Counted from the first letter of the stretch, positions 52,176 through 61,834 are shown. The stretch is DNA of 64,000 bases from an uncultured Chlorobiota bacterium (GCA_900696645.1 CAADGV010000012.1:96181-160180); one strand, 5' to 3'. Notes: generated by a model from the letters alone, not told the origin. Program-made: numbers and translations.

Positions 52176-52925
52176 TTACTTCTTTGCCTTTCCTTGCGCT
52201 GCGACGGCCTCCATCGCCTTCTTCACCGCTTCCGGATCGCCCAGATACTCGCTTCTAATCGGCTTGAGGTTTTCGTCAAGATCATACACCAGCGGCAAGC
52301 CGGTTGGAATATTCAGTTCGGTAATGTCCGCCTCTGAAACATTGTCCAGGTATTTCACAAGCGCCCGAAGGCTGTTGCCGTGCGCCGCGATGATCACGCG
52401 CTTTCCGCTCTTGATTGCGGGGGCAATTGTTTCGTGCCAGTAGGGCAGAAACCGGGCGACCGTGTCTTTCAGGCATTCGGTTGCAGGAAGTTCCTCCGGC
52501 TTCAGGTCCTTGTAGCGCGGATCGAAACCGGGGAAACGAGGATCGCTTCTCTCCAGCACCGGTGGCTGAATGTCGTAACTCCGGCGCCAGATTTTTACCT
52601 GGGCTTCGCCGTACTTTTCGGCTGTTTCGGATTTATTCAATCCTTGCAATGCGCCGTAGTGTCGTTCGTTCAGCCGCCAACTGTTGTACACCGGAATCCA
52701 CATCAAATCCAACTCGTCCATCACGTACCACAACGTTCGGATGGCCCGCTTCAGCACGGAGGTGTAGGCAACATCGAACACGAAACCTTTTTCTTTCAAC
52801 ACTTTTCCGGCGTTTCGGGCCTCTTCCTTTCCCTTGTCGGAAAGATCAACATCAGTCCAGCCGGTAAAGCGGTTTTCTTTGTTCCAGGTACTTTCTCCGT
52901 GGCGAAGGAGGACGAGTTTGTACAT
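52176..52925 (-). CDS. gpmA: 2,3-bisphosphoglycerate-dependent phosphoglycerate mutase
   Basis: A 249-residue glycolytic enzyme that interconverts 3- and 2-phosphoglycerate through a phosphohistidine. [12 protein letters not shown] (His9 phosphorylated), [27 protein letters not shown] and [14 protein letters not shown] match GpmA throughout. Length is normal. GAGGT lies about 7 bp before the ATG. The last ten residues are Ala/Lys-rich, a tail common in the family. The 222 bp between this gene's stop and the repeat lipoprotein hold nothing I can identify. Confidence 0.97.
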   Translation of the reverse strand: MYKLVLLRHGESTWNKENRFTGWTDVDLSDKGKEEARNAGKVLKEKGFVFDVAYTSVLKRAIRTLWYVMDELDLMWIPVYNSWRLNERHYGALQGLNKSETAEKYGEAQVKIWRRSYDIQPPVLERSDPRFPGFDPRYKDLKPEELPATECLKDTVARFLPYWHETIAPAIKSGKRVIIAAHGNSLRALVKYLDNVSEADITELNIPTGLPLVYDLDENLKPIRSEYLGDPEAVKKAMEAVAAQGKAKK

Positions 52926-53016
52926 TGTGCAAACCTCAAGAGTGTTTAATTCGGTCAGTTAGCTGATGTAAGATACAAAAGAGCAGGCTTGAATTCATCC
53001 CGCCGTAGAAAGCTAA

Positions 53017-53050
53017 AGAGGTGTCTCCTATATACAGCGAAGACACCTCT
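53017..53050 (-). terminator. Hairpin downstream of the DHOD-like gene
   Basis: Perfect 10-bp inverted repeat AGAGGTGTCT / AGACACCTCT, 14-nt loop, about 20 bp past the minus-strand stop; the T-run is weak. Confidence 0.55.
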
Positions 53051-53071
53051 GTGCGTTTGTCACTGCTTCTT

Positions 53072-54070
53072 CTAAATGATTACTTTGTACTGATTCAGCG
53101 CCTTCATGTAGTTCGCTCGCTCAAATGCCGCGGGGTCGGCAACGGATTTCTGACTCATGCTCCCCTTCATCTGCGAAACGGAAACGTACTCGTGTTCCAG
53201 CATCCATTGACGTACTTCGGACAGTACGGTTGTGACATGTTGCGGGCCATGCTTCAACAAAGCTGAACACATCATCGTCACATCCGCCCCGGCCATCAAC
53301 ATCTTGATAACATCCTGGGCTGTGTGAACGCCGCTCGTCGCCGCCAGACTTGCCTTCACTTTTCCGTGAAGGATGGCAATCCACCGCAACGGCAACCGCA
53401 TCGCCATCGGAGTGCTGAGGACAACACCCGGCACAACTTCAAGCGTCTCAAGATCGATATCGGGCTGATAGAAACGGTTGAACAGCACAAGTCCGTTTGC
53501 CCCTGCCGTATCCAACCGTTTCGCCATGTGTGCCATTGAACTGAAGAACGGACTCAACTTCATCGCCACGGGAACCTTGATCGCTTGCTTCACGGCGTGA
53601 AGAACTTCGAGATAGCGATCCTCAACTTCCTGTCCTGTAAGCTCCGGGTCCGTCGGAATGTAATACACGTTCAGCTCAAGCGCATCGGCGCCCGCTTGCT
53701 CGATTTTTTTTGCATAGTCAATCCAACCGCCGACGGAAATACCGTTCAGGCTTCCGATAACGGGAATCGAGAGCTTTTCCTTTGCGGCATGCAGCAACTC
53801 AATGTACTCGTCCGGGCCGAGGTTGTATTCCTGTGACTCGGGAAAGTAGGTGAGCGATTCTGCGAAACTCTCCGTTCCGTAGCTGAGATAGTGATTCAAC
53901 TCGGCCGCCTCATGTGCTATCTGTTCTTCAAAAAGAGAGTACATTACGATTGCCGAAGCGCCGGAGTCTTCCAGACGTTTCATCGAATCGAGCGAGCGCG
54001 AAAGCGGCGACGCTGATGCCACAAGCGGATTCCTGAGATGCAGGCCGAGATAGTTGGTTGAGAGATCCAT
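53072..54070 (-). CDS. Dihydroorotate dehydrogenase-like FMN protein
   Basis: A 332-residue TIM-barrel flavoprotein resembling Pyr[20 protein letters not shown] at the start, [11 protein letters not shown] and [18 protein letters not shown] for FMN binding. The active-site stretch that in true PyrD reads NxSCPN is here [11 protein letters not shown], without the catalytic cysteine/serine. It is the DHOD-like type often found next to pyruvate:ferredoxin oxidoreductase, as here (31 bp downstream of that gene, AGGAGT before the ATG). It probably moves electrons on another substrate rather than oxidising dihydroorotate. Confidence 0.85.
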   Translation of the reverse strand: MDLSTNYLGLHLRNPLVASASPLSRSLDSMKRLEDSGASAIVMYSLFEEQIAHEAAELNHYLSYGTESFAESLTYFPESQEYNLGPDEYIELLHAAKEKLSIPVIGSLNGISVGGWIDYAKKIEQAGADALELNVYYIPTDPELTGQEVEDRYLEVLHAVKQAIKVPVAMKLSPFFSSMAHMAKRLDTAGANGLVLFNRFYQPDIDLETLEVVPGVVLSTPMAMRLPLRWIAILHGKVKASLAATSGVHTAQDVIKMLMAGADVTMMCSALLKHGPQHVTTVLSEVRQWMLEHEYVSVSQMKGSMSQKSVADPAAFERANYMKALNQYKVII

Positions 54071-54101
54071 AAGTACTCCTGAAATTTTGCGTTAGTGTCT
54101 G

Positions 54102-57100
54102 TCAGTTCGTTGACGGAGCCGGTTTCACGGGTGCGGCCGGTGCCGGCGCAGCGCCATTCCCCGGTGTTTCCGCTGCGAGCGATTCAAGCGCTTTCCATCT
54201 TGCCTCCACATCTTCCTGCGCAAGTTTCATCAATTCCTTTGCTTCGCGCGGATGGCTCTTCGTCAGCATTTTGTAGCGCGTTTCCATGTATGCATATTCT
54301 TCGAACTTGATCTTCGGCGCTTTGCTGTCGAGTTTCAAGGGGTTCTTTCCTTCCTGCGCCAACCGCGGGTCAAACCGGTACGTCGGCCAGTGGCCGCATT
54401 CGACGGCATACTTCTGATTCGTCATTCCCTTCGTCATGTTGATGCCGTGCGCGATGCAGTGGCTGTACGCAATAATGAGTGACGGTCCGTCGTACGATTC
54501 CGCTTCCATGAATGCACGAACCGTCTGCGCATCGTTGTAGCCCATGGCGATCTGTGCAACGTACACATTGCCGTACTGCATGGCAATGCGACCGAGATCT
54601 TTCTTGCCGAGCGGCTTGCCGGCGGCGGCAAACTTCGCTACTGCTGCACGCGGGGTCGCTTTCGACATTTGCCCGCCGGTGTTGCTGTACACTTCCGTAT
54701 CAAGCACGAGGATGTTCACGTTCTTGCCCGATGCAATAACATGGTCCAATCCGCCGTAGCCGATATCATACGCCCATCCGTCGCCTCCCATGATCCATAC
54801 GCTCTTCTTCACCAACATATCCGCAAGAGTCAGAAGCCGCTTCGCGTCAGAAGAGTTCATTCCGGCAAGTTTCTTCTTCAAATCCTCGACACGTTGGCGC
54901 TGTTCATAAATGCCCGGTTCGTCAGATTGGTTGGCATTAAGAATAGCGTCGGCAAGATCATCGCCTATCTCACTCTTCATCTTCTCCACTATCTCCATCG
55001 CCATCTGATGTTGCTTGTCGATTGAGAGTCTCATGCCGAGGCCGAACTCTGCATTGTCTTCGAACAGTGAATTGCTCCACGCCGGTCCGCGGCCTTCGTG
55101 ATTGAAGGTCCACGGCGTAGTCGGAAGGTTGCCGCCATAAATCGATGAACAACCCGTTGCATTGGCAACAATCATTCTGTCGCCAAACATCTGCGTTGCA
55201 AGTTTCACGTACGGCGTTTCGCCGCAGCCCGTACAAGCACCGGAGTACTCGAACAGCGGCTGCGCGAACTGCGAACCCTTCACCGAGTCCATCTTGATTG
55301 TGCGGCGGTCGGTTTCGGGAAGGGAAAGGAAGAAATCATAATTCGCCCTTTCACGCTCGCGAATCGGCGGCTGCTCGGTCATGTTGATGGCTTTCAGCCT
55401 CGTCTCTTTTTTATTCTTTGCCGGACAAATGTCAACGCAAATGCCGCAGCCCGTGCAATCTTCGGGCGCTACCTGTACCGTGTACTTCATGCCCTTGTAT
55501 TCGACGCCCTTGTAATCCATTGACTTGAAAGTTGAGGGGGATGTTGCCAATTCTTTCGGGTCATACACCTTTACGCGAATTGCCGCATGCGGACAAACGA
55601 TTGCGCATTTATTGCATTGAATACACGTTCCCGTTTCATCCCAAATGGGAATTTCGAGGGCGATGTTACGTTTCTCCCATTGGGCTGTTCCGGTGGGGAA
55701 TGTGCCGTCCTTCGGAAATACGCTGACAGGAAGCGAGTCGCCGAATCCGGCAATGATTCCTGCCGTAACATTCTTGACGAAATCCGGTGCCTTGTCGGAA
55801 ACGACGGGCGGCATTTCAATCTTGCTGCTGACTGCTGCGGGAATTTTTACTTCGTGTAAATTAGCAAGTGTCTGGTCGACAGCGGCGTAGTTTTGCTGGA
55901 CAATCTGATCGCCCTTCTTGCCGTACGTTTTCTTGATAGAATTCTTGATTGCGGCAATTGCCTCATCTTTCGGCAACACACCGGAGATGGCAAAAAAGCA
56001 TGTTTGCATAATGGTATTGACGCGCGCACCCATACCGGTTGCCTGCGCCACTTTGTAGCCGTCGATGACGTAGAATTTGATTTTCTTGTCGATGATCTGT
56101 TGCTGAATATGTCGCGGGAGCTGGTCCCACACCTGATCGGGACCGTAGAAGCTGTTCAGCAAAAATGTTGCATTCGGTATCGCATTACGTAACACATCAT
56201 ATTTTTCGAGGAAGAACCACTGGTGGCACGCAACGAAATTCGCCCGCTCGATAAGATATGTTGAGTGAATCGGGCGCGGGCCGAACCGGAGATGCGATGT
56301 TGTTGTCGAGCCCGATTTCTTCGAGTCGTACACGAAATAGCCCTGCGCGTAATTGCTCGTATCCTCGCCGATGATTTTGATGGAATTCTTGTTTGCTCCA
56401 ACGGTTCCGTCTGCGCCGAGGCCGTAGAACATTGCCCGCACAACATCATCGGGTTCGGTGCTGAACGAAGCATCATACTCGAGACTCGTGAACGTCACAT
56501 CGTCGTTGATGCCGACGGTGAAGTGATTCTTCGGATTCTCTTTCTTCATCTCATCGTACACCGCCTTGACCATTGCCGGTGTGAATTCCTTTGAAGAAAG
56601 TCCGTACCTGCCGCCGATGATTTTCGGAAACGCAAACGGCAGCTTGTTATTGATAAACAACTCGGTGGTTGCAGTAAGAACATCCTGATACATCGGCTCG
56701 CCGGATGCGCCGGGTTCCTTTGTTCTGTCCAATACCGCAATACTCTTCACCGATTTCGGTAAGGCTTCGATGAAGCGTTTCGTATCAAACGGACGGAACA
56801 GCCGGACCTTCAGAACGCCGATGTTTTCTCCGCGCTTGTTCAGGAAGTCAACCGTCTCTTCTACCGTTTCCGCTCCCGAACCCATAATCACGATAACACG
56901 CTCGGCTGTCGGTGAGCCATAGTAGTCGAACAGTTTGTACTTGCGTCCAACGACCCGGGCAAACTTGTCCATCGCCTTTTGTACGACGTCGGGAAATGCA
57001 TTGTAGTAGGGGTTCACGGTCTCACGTGCCTGGAAGAACACGTCGGGGTTTTGCGCTGTGCCGCGGAGAACGGGTCTTTCGGGGGTTAGCGCCCGCTCGC

Positions 57101-57710
57101 GATGCGCACGGATCAGATCGTCATCGATCATTGCGCGCAAATCATCATCAGTAAGTTGCTCGATTTTCATCACTTCATGCGATGTGCGGAAACCGTCGAA
57201 GAAATGCAGAACAGGGAGTCTGCCTTCAAGCGTGGCGGCTTGCGCAATCAACGCCATATCCATCACTTCCTGCACCGAGTTCGACGCAAGCATCGCAAAT
57301 CCGGTTTGTCTCGCCATCATCACATCACTGTGATCGCCGAAGATGGAGAGAGCATGCGAAGCCACCGTTCGTGCGGACACGTGGAAGACAGTCGACGTCA
57401 GTTCGCCGGCGATCTTCAACATGTTCGGCAACATCAGCAGCAAGCCTTGCGAGGCGGTGAAGGTTGTTGAGAGCGCCCCTGTTTGCAGCGCGCCGTGTAT
57501 CGCTCCTGCCGCTCCGCCTTCACTCTGCATTTCCGTAACCGAAGGAATGGTGCCCCACAGATTTTTCCTTCCCGCCGCCGACCATTCATCCGCCCATTCC
57601 CCCATGTTCGATGAAGGAGTGATGGGATAGATACAGATGACTTCGTTCAACTTGTGAGCAACATAGGCGGCAGCTTCGTTGCCGTCAATGGTGACATGTT
57701 CGCGCTTCAT
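54102..57710 (-). CDS. nifJ: Pyruvate:ferredoxin (flavodoxin) oxidoreductase
   Basis: A 1202-residue single-chain enzyme that oxidises pyruvate to acetyl-CoA and CO2, reducing ferredoxin. Domains appear in order: the pyrimidine-binding domain (ICIYPITPSSNMGEWADEW), the CoA/gamma region, two [4Fe-4S] ferredoxin motifs (CIQCNKCAIVCPHA and CTGCGICVDICPAKNKK), a third cluster region (CTGCGETPYVKL) and the TPP domain (GDGWAYDIGYGGLDHV, YSNTGGQMSKATPRAA). ATG 57710 follows GAGGT; a TTG two codons upstream is less likely. The C-terminal ~25 residues are a Pro/Ala-rich tail. It is cotranscribed with the DHOD-like gene. Confidence 0.97.
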   Translation of the reverse strand: MKREHVTIDGNEAAAYVAHKLNEVICIYPITPSSNMGEWADEWSAAGRKNLWGTIPSVTEMQSEGGAAGAIHGALQTGALSTTFTASQGLLLMLPNMLKIAGELTSTVFHVSARTVASHALSIFGDHSDVMMARQTGFAMLASNSVQEVMDMALIAQAATLEGRLPVLHFFDGFRTSHEVMKIEQLTDDDLRAMIDDDLIRAHRERALTPERPVLRGTAQNPDVFFQARETVNPYYNAFPDVVQKAMDKFARVVGRKYKLFDYYGSPTAERVIVIMGSGAETVEETVDFLNKRGENIGVLKVRLFRPFDTKRFIEALPKSVKSIAVLDRTKEPGASGEPMYQDVLTATTELFINNKLPFAFPKIIGGRYGLSSKEFTPAMVKAVYDEMKKENPKNHFTVGINDDVTFTSLEYDASFSTEPDDVVRAMFYGLGADGTVGANKNSIKIIGEDTSNYAQGYFVYDSKKSGSTTTSHLRFGPRPIHSTYLIERANFVACHQWFFLEKYDVLRNAIPNATFLLNSFYGPDQVWDQLPRHIQQQIIDKKIKFYVIDGYKVAQATGMGARVNTIMQTCFFAISGVLPKDEAIAAIKNSIKKTYGKKGDQIVQQNYAAVDQTLANLHEVKIPAAVSSKIEMPPVVSDKAPDFVKNVTAGIIAGFGDSLPVSVFPKDGTFPTGTAQWEKRNIALEIPIWDETGTCIQCNKCAIVCPHAAIRVKVYDPKELATSPSTFKSMDYKGVEYKGMKYTVQVAPEDCTGCGICVDICPAKNKKETRLKAINMTEQPPIRERERANYDFFLSLPETDRRTIKMDSVKGSQFAQPLFEYSGACTGCGETPYVKLATQMFGDRMIVANATGCSSIYGGNLPTTPWTFNHEGRGPAWSNSLFEDNAEFGLGMRLSIDKQHQMAMEIVEKMKSEIGDDLADAILNANQSDEPGIYEQRQRVEDLKKKLAGMNSSDAKRLLTLADMLVKKSVWIMGGDGWAYDIGYGGLDHVIASGKNVNILVLDTEVYSNTGGQMSKATPRAAVAKFAAAGKPLGKKDLGRIAMQYGNVYVAQIAMGYNDAQTVRAFMEAESYDGPSLIIAYSHCIAHGINMTKGMTNQKYAVECGHWPTYRFDPRLAQEGKNPLKLDSKAPKIKFEEYAYMETRYKMLTKSHPREAKELMKLAQEDVEARWKALESLAAETPGNGAAPAPAAPVKPAPSTN

Positions 57711-58023
57711 CGTCAATTACCTCGTGTAAAAATATGAGACAGAGTAGAATTTCTTTTCCAGATATGATAACAAACCCTCACCATTTTTGCGAATTCTGTG
57801 CCATGCACAATCAACGGAATACGGCTTATTTCATCAAAAATCTGACCGGAAATTCCAAGATTTAGGAAAATCAAAGGCCTTTTTGCAATGATGAGAAGCA
57901 GGGCACAGGCGCTGTTTGAGGACTTGACTCTTTCTGAATTCTGCGCTACTATCAAGCGTGGAGTTGTTACTTTACCCGCCGTTCTTTCTCATCTCAATCA
58001 ATTCACAAACCAAGGAGGGAGCA
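57711..58023. other. Divergent regulatory spacer between nifJ and the NifX-like gene
   Basis: 313 bp, AT-richer than its surroundings, with the plus-strand promoter at 57924-57952. An 80-codon minus-strand ORF (57713-57955) has neither a ribosome-binding site nor recognisable similarity and is not called. Confidence 0.5.
57924..57952 (+). promoter_or_regulatory. Near-consensus promoter for the NifX-like gene
   Basis: TTGACT at 57924-57929, 17-bp spacer, TACTAT at 57947-57952; leader of about 65 nt with AAGGAGGGAG before the ATG at 58024. Confidence 0.6.
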
Positions 58024-58503
58024 ATGAAATTTCTTGTTGCGTCAATTGGTAATCGGTTGGAAAGTTACGTCGCAAAGCGATTTGAACATGCCGCATGGTA
58101 TTTGATTGTCGATTCCGAGACACAAGCAATCGAAGCCATCCGCCACAACACGCCACAGGATCGTCACGCTGCGCTACTGAAAGCCGCATCCGCGGAAGTA
58201 CACGCAGTTGTTGCCGGAAGGTTCGGAGAGAGTTCACTGAAGCTGATCCGAACGCATGATATGCGGATTGCCTTTGTCCATGGCATCACCGCCAAGCTCG
58301 CTATGGAAAAGATTGTAACGCGGGAAATTGAACTGATTGATGTGAACGGGATGAGAGAACACCGTACTCCGCTTACGGGAATGATGCAACGAGTATTCCC
58401 GGGAAGAAAAACCGGAAGAAGCCCGATTGCCTCAGCAGGCTATTCGTCAGACTCCCAGCGCGGGCATCATCATTTGCAGCAGTACGGAGGAAGAGGACAT
58501 TAG
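58024..58503 (+). CDS. Dinitrogenase iron-molybdenum cofactor (NifX/NifB C-terminal)-like protein
   Basis: A 159-residue protein. Residues 1-115 follow the NifX/NifB cofactor-binding fold: FLVASIGNRLESYVAKRFEHA at the start and VVAGRFGESSLKLIRTHDMRI in the middle. Such stand-alone proteins carry metal clusters or have unknown roles; no other nif gene is nearby. The last ~45 residues are Gly/Ser/Arg-rich and end in a His cluster (RGHHHLQQYGGRGH), a plausible extra metal site. Excellent ribosome-binding site (AAGGAGG). A strong terminator follows. Confidence 0.75.
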   Translation: MKFLVASIGNRLESYVAKRFEHAAWYLIVDSETQAIEAIRHNTPQDRHAALLKAASAEVHAVVAGRFGESSLKLIRTHDMRIAFVHGITAKLAMEKIVTREIELIDVNGMREHRTPLTGMMQRVFPGRKTGRSPIASAGYSSDSQRGHHHLQQYGGRGH

Positions 58504-58524
58504 AATTCGGATCAGGCAAGACAG

Positions 58525-58563
58525 ACTCCGCCCGTTACAACGTTCGATGGGCGGAGTTTTTTT
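58525..58563 (+). terminator. Rho-independent terminator after the NifX-like gene
   Basis: ACTCCGCCC / GGGCGGAGT stem followed by seven T; convergent with the agmatine operon, so it may be bidirectional. Confidence 0.85.
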
Positions 58564-58566
58564 GTT

Positions 58567-59628
58567 TCAGAGTGCGGGTTGTTGCTGAGTGAGGCAATGC
58601 AGCGTACCGAAGCCCCACACAAGATCGACTGCATGAATGCCGATCACAGGCCTGTCCGTGAAGAGTTCTGACAAGATTCCCAAGGCAACACGGTCACCCG
58701 GATCATTAAATGTAGGAACGAGAACGCCCGCATTCGAGATGTAGAAATTTGCGTAACTCGCCGGTAATCTTACGTCATCGAGGTACAGCGCCGAAGGCAT
58801 TGGCAACGAAACCACTTCCACCTTTGAACCATCCTCAAGTCGGGCACACTCAAGCCGTTCACGATTCTCGTGCAAGGCAGTGTAGTTTGCATCTGTCGGA
58901 TTATCCTCGCTGCACAACACTACAGTTGTCGGATTGACAAACCGGCATAGATCGTCAACGTGGCCGTGCGTGTCATCGCCTGCGATTCCTTTCCCAAGCC
59001 AGATCACATTCGTTGCACCGAGGTTCTCTGCCAGCACATTCTCCATTTCTTGTCGTGACATCCCCGGATTCCGAACCTGTGTTGTCTGATCGAGCAAGCA
59101 TTCTTCCGTCGTCAGCAATGTTCCCCGTCCGTTTACGTCAATTGCGCCGCCTTCAAGCACGACGGGCTTTCCGTTGTGAGATGGATGAAAGAGGCGGATT
59201 CCGAGCGCTTTTGCCGCCCGTGTGTGAATATGCTGATCCTTCTTCCAATCGGGGTACTTTGCCCACGCGTTGAACTTGAAATTCGTCACTGCAACTTCGG
59301 ATTCATTCCTGACAAACATCGGCCCGAAGTCCCGTGTCCATCCGCGGTTTGTCGGAAAGCGGAAGAATTCCACTTGCGACATATCGGCGTGCACGCGTTT
59401 CAGCAAACGACATGCGCTTGCTTCATGTTCTTTCGCGTTGACGATGATGCGGACGATCTCACCCGCGCTCAGCTTTCTGACAATCTCCCCGAACACCCAG
59501 GGAATAATGCTGAACTTTCCGGGCCAATCGCTTTTGTTGTGGGGCCAGCCGATCCATGTTGCCTCATGTTCTTCCCATTCGGCAGGCATGCGATAGTTGA
59601 AAGATGCGGGCGTTGCTACTGTTGCCAT
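58567..59628 (-). CDS. aguA: Agmatine deiminase
   Basis: A 353-residue guanidine-group-modifying enzyme that converts agmatine to N-carbamoylputrescine. RMPAEWEEHEATWIGWPHN at the start, NRGWTRDFGPMF, GGAIDVNGRGTLLTTEECLL, GDDTHGHVDDLCRF and the catalytic cysteine near residue 345 (GFGTLHC) are all family hallmarks. Its start overlaps the N-carbamoylputrescine amidase gene by 13 bp, so the two-step pathway to putrescine is one transcript. No arginine decarboxylase gene is nearby. Confidence 0.95.
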   Translation of the reverse strand: MATVATPASFNYRMPAEWEEHEATWIGWPHNKSDWPGKFSIIPWVFGEIVRKLSAGEIVRIIVNAKEHEASACRLLKRVHADMSQVEFFRFPTNRGWTRDFGPMFVRNESEVAVTNFKFNAWAKYPDWKKDQHIHTRAAKALGIRLFHPSHNGKPVVLEGGAIDVNGRGTLLTTEECLLDQTTQVRNPGMSRQEMENVLAENLGATNVIWLGKGIAGDDTHGHVDDLCRFVNPTTVVLCSEDNPTDANYTALHENRERLECARLEDGSKVEVVSLPMPSALYLDDVRLPASYANFYISNAGVLVPTFNDPGDRVALGILSELFTDRPVIGIHAVDLVWGFGTLHCLTQQQPAL

Positions 59629-60527
59629 TTCTCCCCGTCGAGAAATCGCTGGTCAATTCCCTGATACGCGTCAATGCGGCGGTCGCGCAGAAACGGCCAG
59701 TTTCGTCGGACATCCTCTATTCTCTCCAAATCAACTTCGCCGATCAAAATCTCCTCTTTGTCAACAGATGCTTCGGCGAGGATGACGCCCTGCGGATCGG
59801 CAAGAAATGATGTTCCCCAAAATTCGAGTCCGGGTTGGCCTTCAACCGTCTTCTCGTGCCCGATTCGATTTACTGCCGCAACGTACACTCCATTGGCAAT
59901 TGCGTGTCCGCGTTGCACGGTTTGCCACGCATCGCGTTGCTGCTTGCCGAACTGCGCCTTCTCGTGCGGATGCCAGCCGATTGCAGTCGGATAGAACAGA
60001 ATAGTCGCTCCGCGCAACGCTGTAAGCCGTGCACCTTCGGGATACCATTGATCCCAGCAAATCAACGTGCCGATGTTGCCCTTGCTTGTATTGAATGATT
60101 TGAATCCGAGATCGCCGGGCGTGAAGTAGAATTTTTCGTAGAACGCCGGATCGTCGGGAATATGCATCTTGCGGTAGATGCCGAGGAGTGTGCCGTCGGA
60201 ATCGATAACGGTCGCGCTGTTGTGGTACACGCCCGGGGCACGCTTTTCAAAAATCGGGGCAATAATTACAACACCCGCTTTACGAGCAACGGTTGAAAGC
60301 GTTTGCGTTGTCGGGCCGGGAATTGTTTCGGCAAGTTCGAAGTGGGCAACATCTTCTTTCTGGCAGAAGTATTGCGAACGGAAGAGTTCGGGCAGACACA
60401 CAACCTGCGCGCCTTTTGTTGCCGCCTCTTCCACTTTTGCCGCGCCATGTTTCAGGTTGCTGTCGGGGTTCGGCTCAAGCGCAATTTGTACAAGCCCGAC
60501 GGTGAATTTGCTGGGATGAGTTGACAT
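59616..60527 (-). CDS. aguB: N-carbamoylputrescine amidase
   Basis: A 303-residue nitrilase-superfamily enzyme that hydrolyses N-carbamoylputrescine to putrescine, CO2 and ammonia. The Glu-Lys-Cys triad is visible: Glu in VCLPELFRS, Lys in YRKMHIPDD and Cys in LICWDQWYPEGAR. FYEKFYFTPGDLGF and GTSFLADPQG are typical of AguB. It lies upstream of aguA with a 13-bp overlap and has a good promoter. Confidence 0.95.
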   Translation of the reverse strand: MSTHPSKFTVGLVQIALEPNPDSNLKHGAAKVEEAATKGAQVVCLPELFRSQYFCQKEDVAHFELAETIPGPTTQTLSTVARKAGVVIIAPIFEKRAPGVYHNSATVIDSDGTLLGIYRKMHIPDDPAFYEKFYFTPGDLGFKSFNTSKGNIGTLICWDQWYPEGARLTALRGATILFYPTAIGWHPHEKAQFGKQQRDAWQTVQRGHAIANGVYVAAVNRIGHEKTVEGQPGLEFWGTSFLADPQGVILAEASVDKEEILIGEVDLERIEDVRRNWPFLRDRRIDAYQGIDQRFLDGEKWQQ

Positions 60528-60556
60528 GCTGATGAACTCTGCAAAAATGTTGAGTG

Positions 60557-60585
60557 AATATACCCGATGAGCGGTTGAGAATCAA
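60557..60585 (-). promoter_or_regulatory. Predicted promoter of the aguB-aguA operon
   Basis: On the minus strand TTGATT (60585-60580), 17-bp spacer, TATATT (60562-60557), about 30 bp before the aguB ATG. Confidence 0.6.
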
Positions 60586-60589
60586 CGCG

Positions 60590-61204
60590 CTATGGCGCCA
60601 ACCGCTCAATCTTCCATCCGTCATCAGCCTTGCGATACACGAGACGGTCGTGCAGCCTGTTCTCCCGTCCCTGCCAGAACTCGATGGTATGCGGCGCGAG
60701 ACGGTACCCGCCCCAATGTTCCGGTCGCGGCACAACGGTTCCCTTGTACCGTTCCGAGAGTTGCCTGAATCGTTCATCAAGAAACTCCCTGCCCGGAATA
60801 ACGCAACTTTGCGGTGAAACAAGCGCCCCAACCTGACTATCCCTTGGCCTGCTGTGAAAATACTCGTCAGATTCGGCATTCGTCATTCGTGCAACCACTC
60901 CTTCAATTCTTACTTGTCGATGGAGAGATTGCCAGAAGAAGACAAGCGCCGCGTTCGGGTTTTCTGCAAGCTGTTTCCCTTTTTCGCTTTCGTAGTTTGT
61001 GAAGAAGCAGAATCCCCGTTCATCAAAACTCTTCAGGAGAACGATTCTTGCCGAGGGCTTGCCGGCGCGGTTGGCGGTGGCAAGCGTCATCGCATTAGCG
61101 TCGGGAATGCCTGCCTTTGTTGCGTCATCAAACCATCGCTGAAATTGGACGACGGGATTGGCCGCTGCGTCTTTCTCAAGCAGAATGTTTGCGGGATCGG
61201 ACAT
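60590..61204 (-). CDS. pdxH: Pyridoxamine 5'-phosphate oxidase
   Basis: A 204-residue FMN enzyme that oxidises pyridoxine/pyridoxamine phosphate to PLP. NAMTLATANRAGKPSARIVLLK, FCFFTNYESEKGKQL, FFWQSLHRQVRIEG, SRPRDSQVGA and HTIEFWQGRENRLHDRL are the conserved segments in order. It begins 8 bp after the carbonic anhydrase stop, so the two are cotranscribed. Oxygen is the usual acceptor, hinting that the organism meets some oxygen despite its anaerobic-type pyruvate enzyme. Confidence 0.95.
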   Translation of the reverse strand: MSDPANILLEKDAAANPVVQFQRWFDDATKAGIPDANAMTLATANRAGKPSARIVLLKSFDERGFCFFTNYESEKGKQLAENPNAALVFFWQSLHRQVRIEGVVARMTNAESDEYFHSRPRDSQVGALVSPQSCVIPGREFLDERFRQLSERYKGTVVPRPEHWGGYRLAPHTIEFWQGRENRLHDRLVYRKADDGWKIERLAP

Positions 61205-61212
61205 GCGGAATG

Positions 61213-61755
61213 CTATGCTTCATTGATGAGATAGAGAAGATTGTCTTCGACGCGATACAGCATCGGTGCAATTTGAATTTTCGGGTATCGCATCCGGAGG
61301 CGCTTCGCCTCGCTTAAGACAAAATCTATTTCGTTCACAATCTCGAACATCGGGGAAAACTGCGTGAAGTGCTGTTCCGCCAATTCCCTCTCCCATCCGG
61401 CATGCTCGACCAGTCCGCTGATGAACATCTCCTTCCGTGCATGAAGATTCACCATCCCGCAGTTGTTGTGCCCGATAAGCGCAATGTGCCGCACACCGCC
61501 GACGGCAATGGCAAACGAGACTTTGAACTCGCTGTAGCGCAGATTCGCCCCGCCTGCCCGGATGATGAATGCAAAATTGTCGGGGATGTGCAGATGCTTC
61601 CGGTTGTCCATGCACATACCGACAAGCAGTTGCGCATTCTGGAATTCTGTGAACGGCGACTTGAGATTGTGGAAGGCAAGAAGCTGCCCGATTGGTGTAT
61701 TGCGATACTCCGGCGGTATATCGCCGCCGGCAGCTACAGGAAGAAGTCGGTTCAT
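61213..61755 (-). CDS. Short beta-class carbonic anhydrase-like protein
   Basis: A 180-residue protein with the beta-carbonic anhydrase zinc site: CMDNR (Cys48, Asp50, Arg52) and HNNC (His96, Cys99). NFAFIIRAGGANLRYSEFKVSFAIAVGG is the expected strand and glycine region. It interconverts CO2 and bicarbonate if active. The C-terminal half is divergent and shorter than in classic CynT-type enzymes, so another reaction cannot be excluded. It is cotranscribed with pdxH and preceded by a good promoter. Confidence 0.8.
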   Translation of the reverse strand: MNRLLPVAAGGDIPPEYRNTPIGQLLAFHNLKSPFTEFQNAQLLVGMCMDNRKHLHIPDNFAFIIRAGGANLRYSEFKVSFAIAVGGVRHIALIGHNNCGMVNLHARKEMFISGLVEHAGWERELAEQHFTQFSPMFEIVNEIDFVLSEAKRLRMRYPKIQIAPMLYRVEDNLLYLINEA

Positions 61756-61794
61756 CCGGGTTTGATTGTTGTAAGTGAAGGAATGCTAAGGGTT

Positions 61795-61823
61795 AGTATA
61801 ACTGAACTGCGCGGAAAAATCAA
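61795..61823 (-). promoter_or_regulatory. Predicted promoter of the carbonic anhydrase-pdxH operon
   Basis: On the minus strand TTGATT (61823-61818), 17-bp spacer, TATACT (61800-61795), about 40 bp before the ATG. Confidence 0.6.
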
Positions 61824-61834
61824 ACACAAAAAAA

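Noticed and set aside
57713-57955. 80-codon minus-strand ORF upstream of nifJ
   Set aside because: No ribosome-binding site, no recognisable domain, and it covers the promoter region of the divergent gene.
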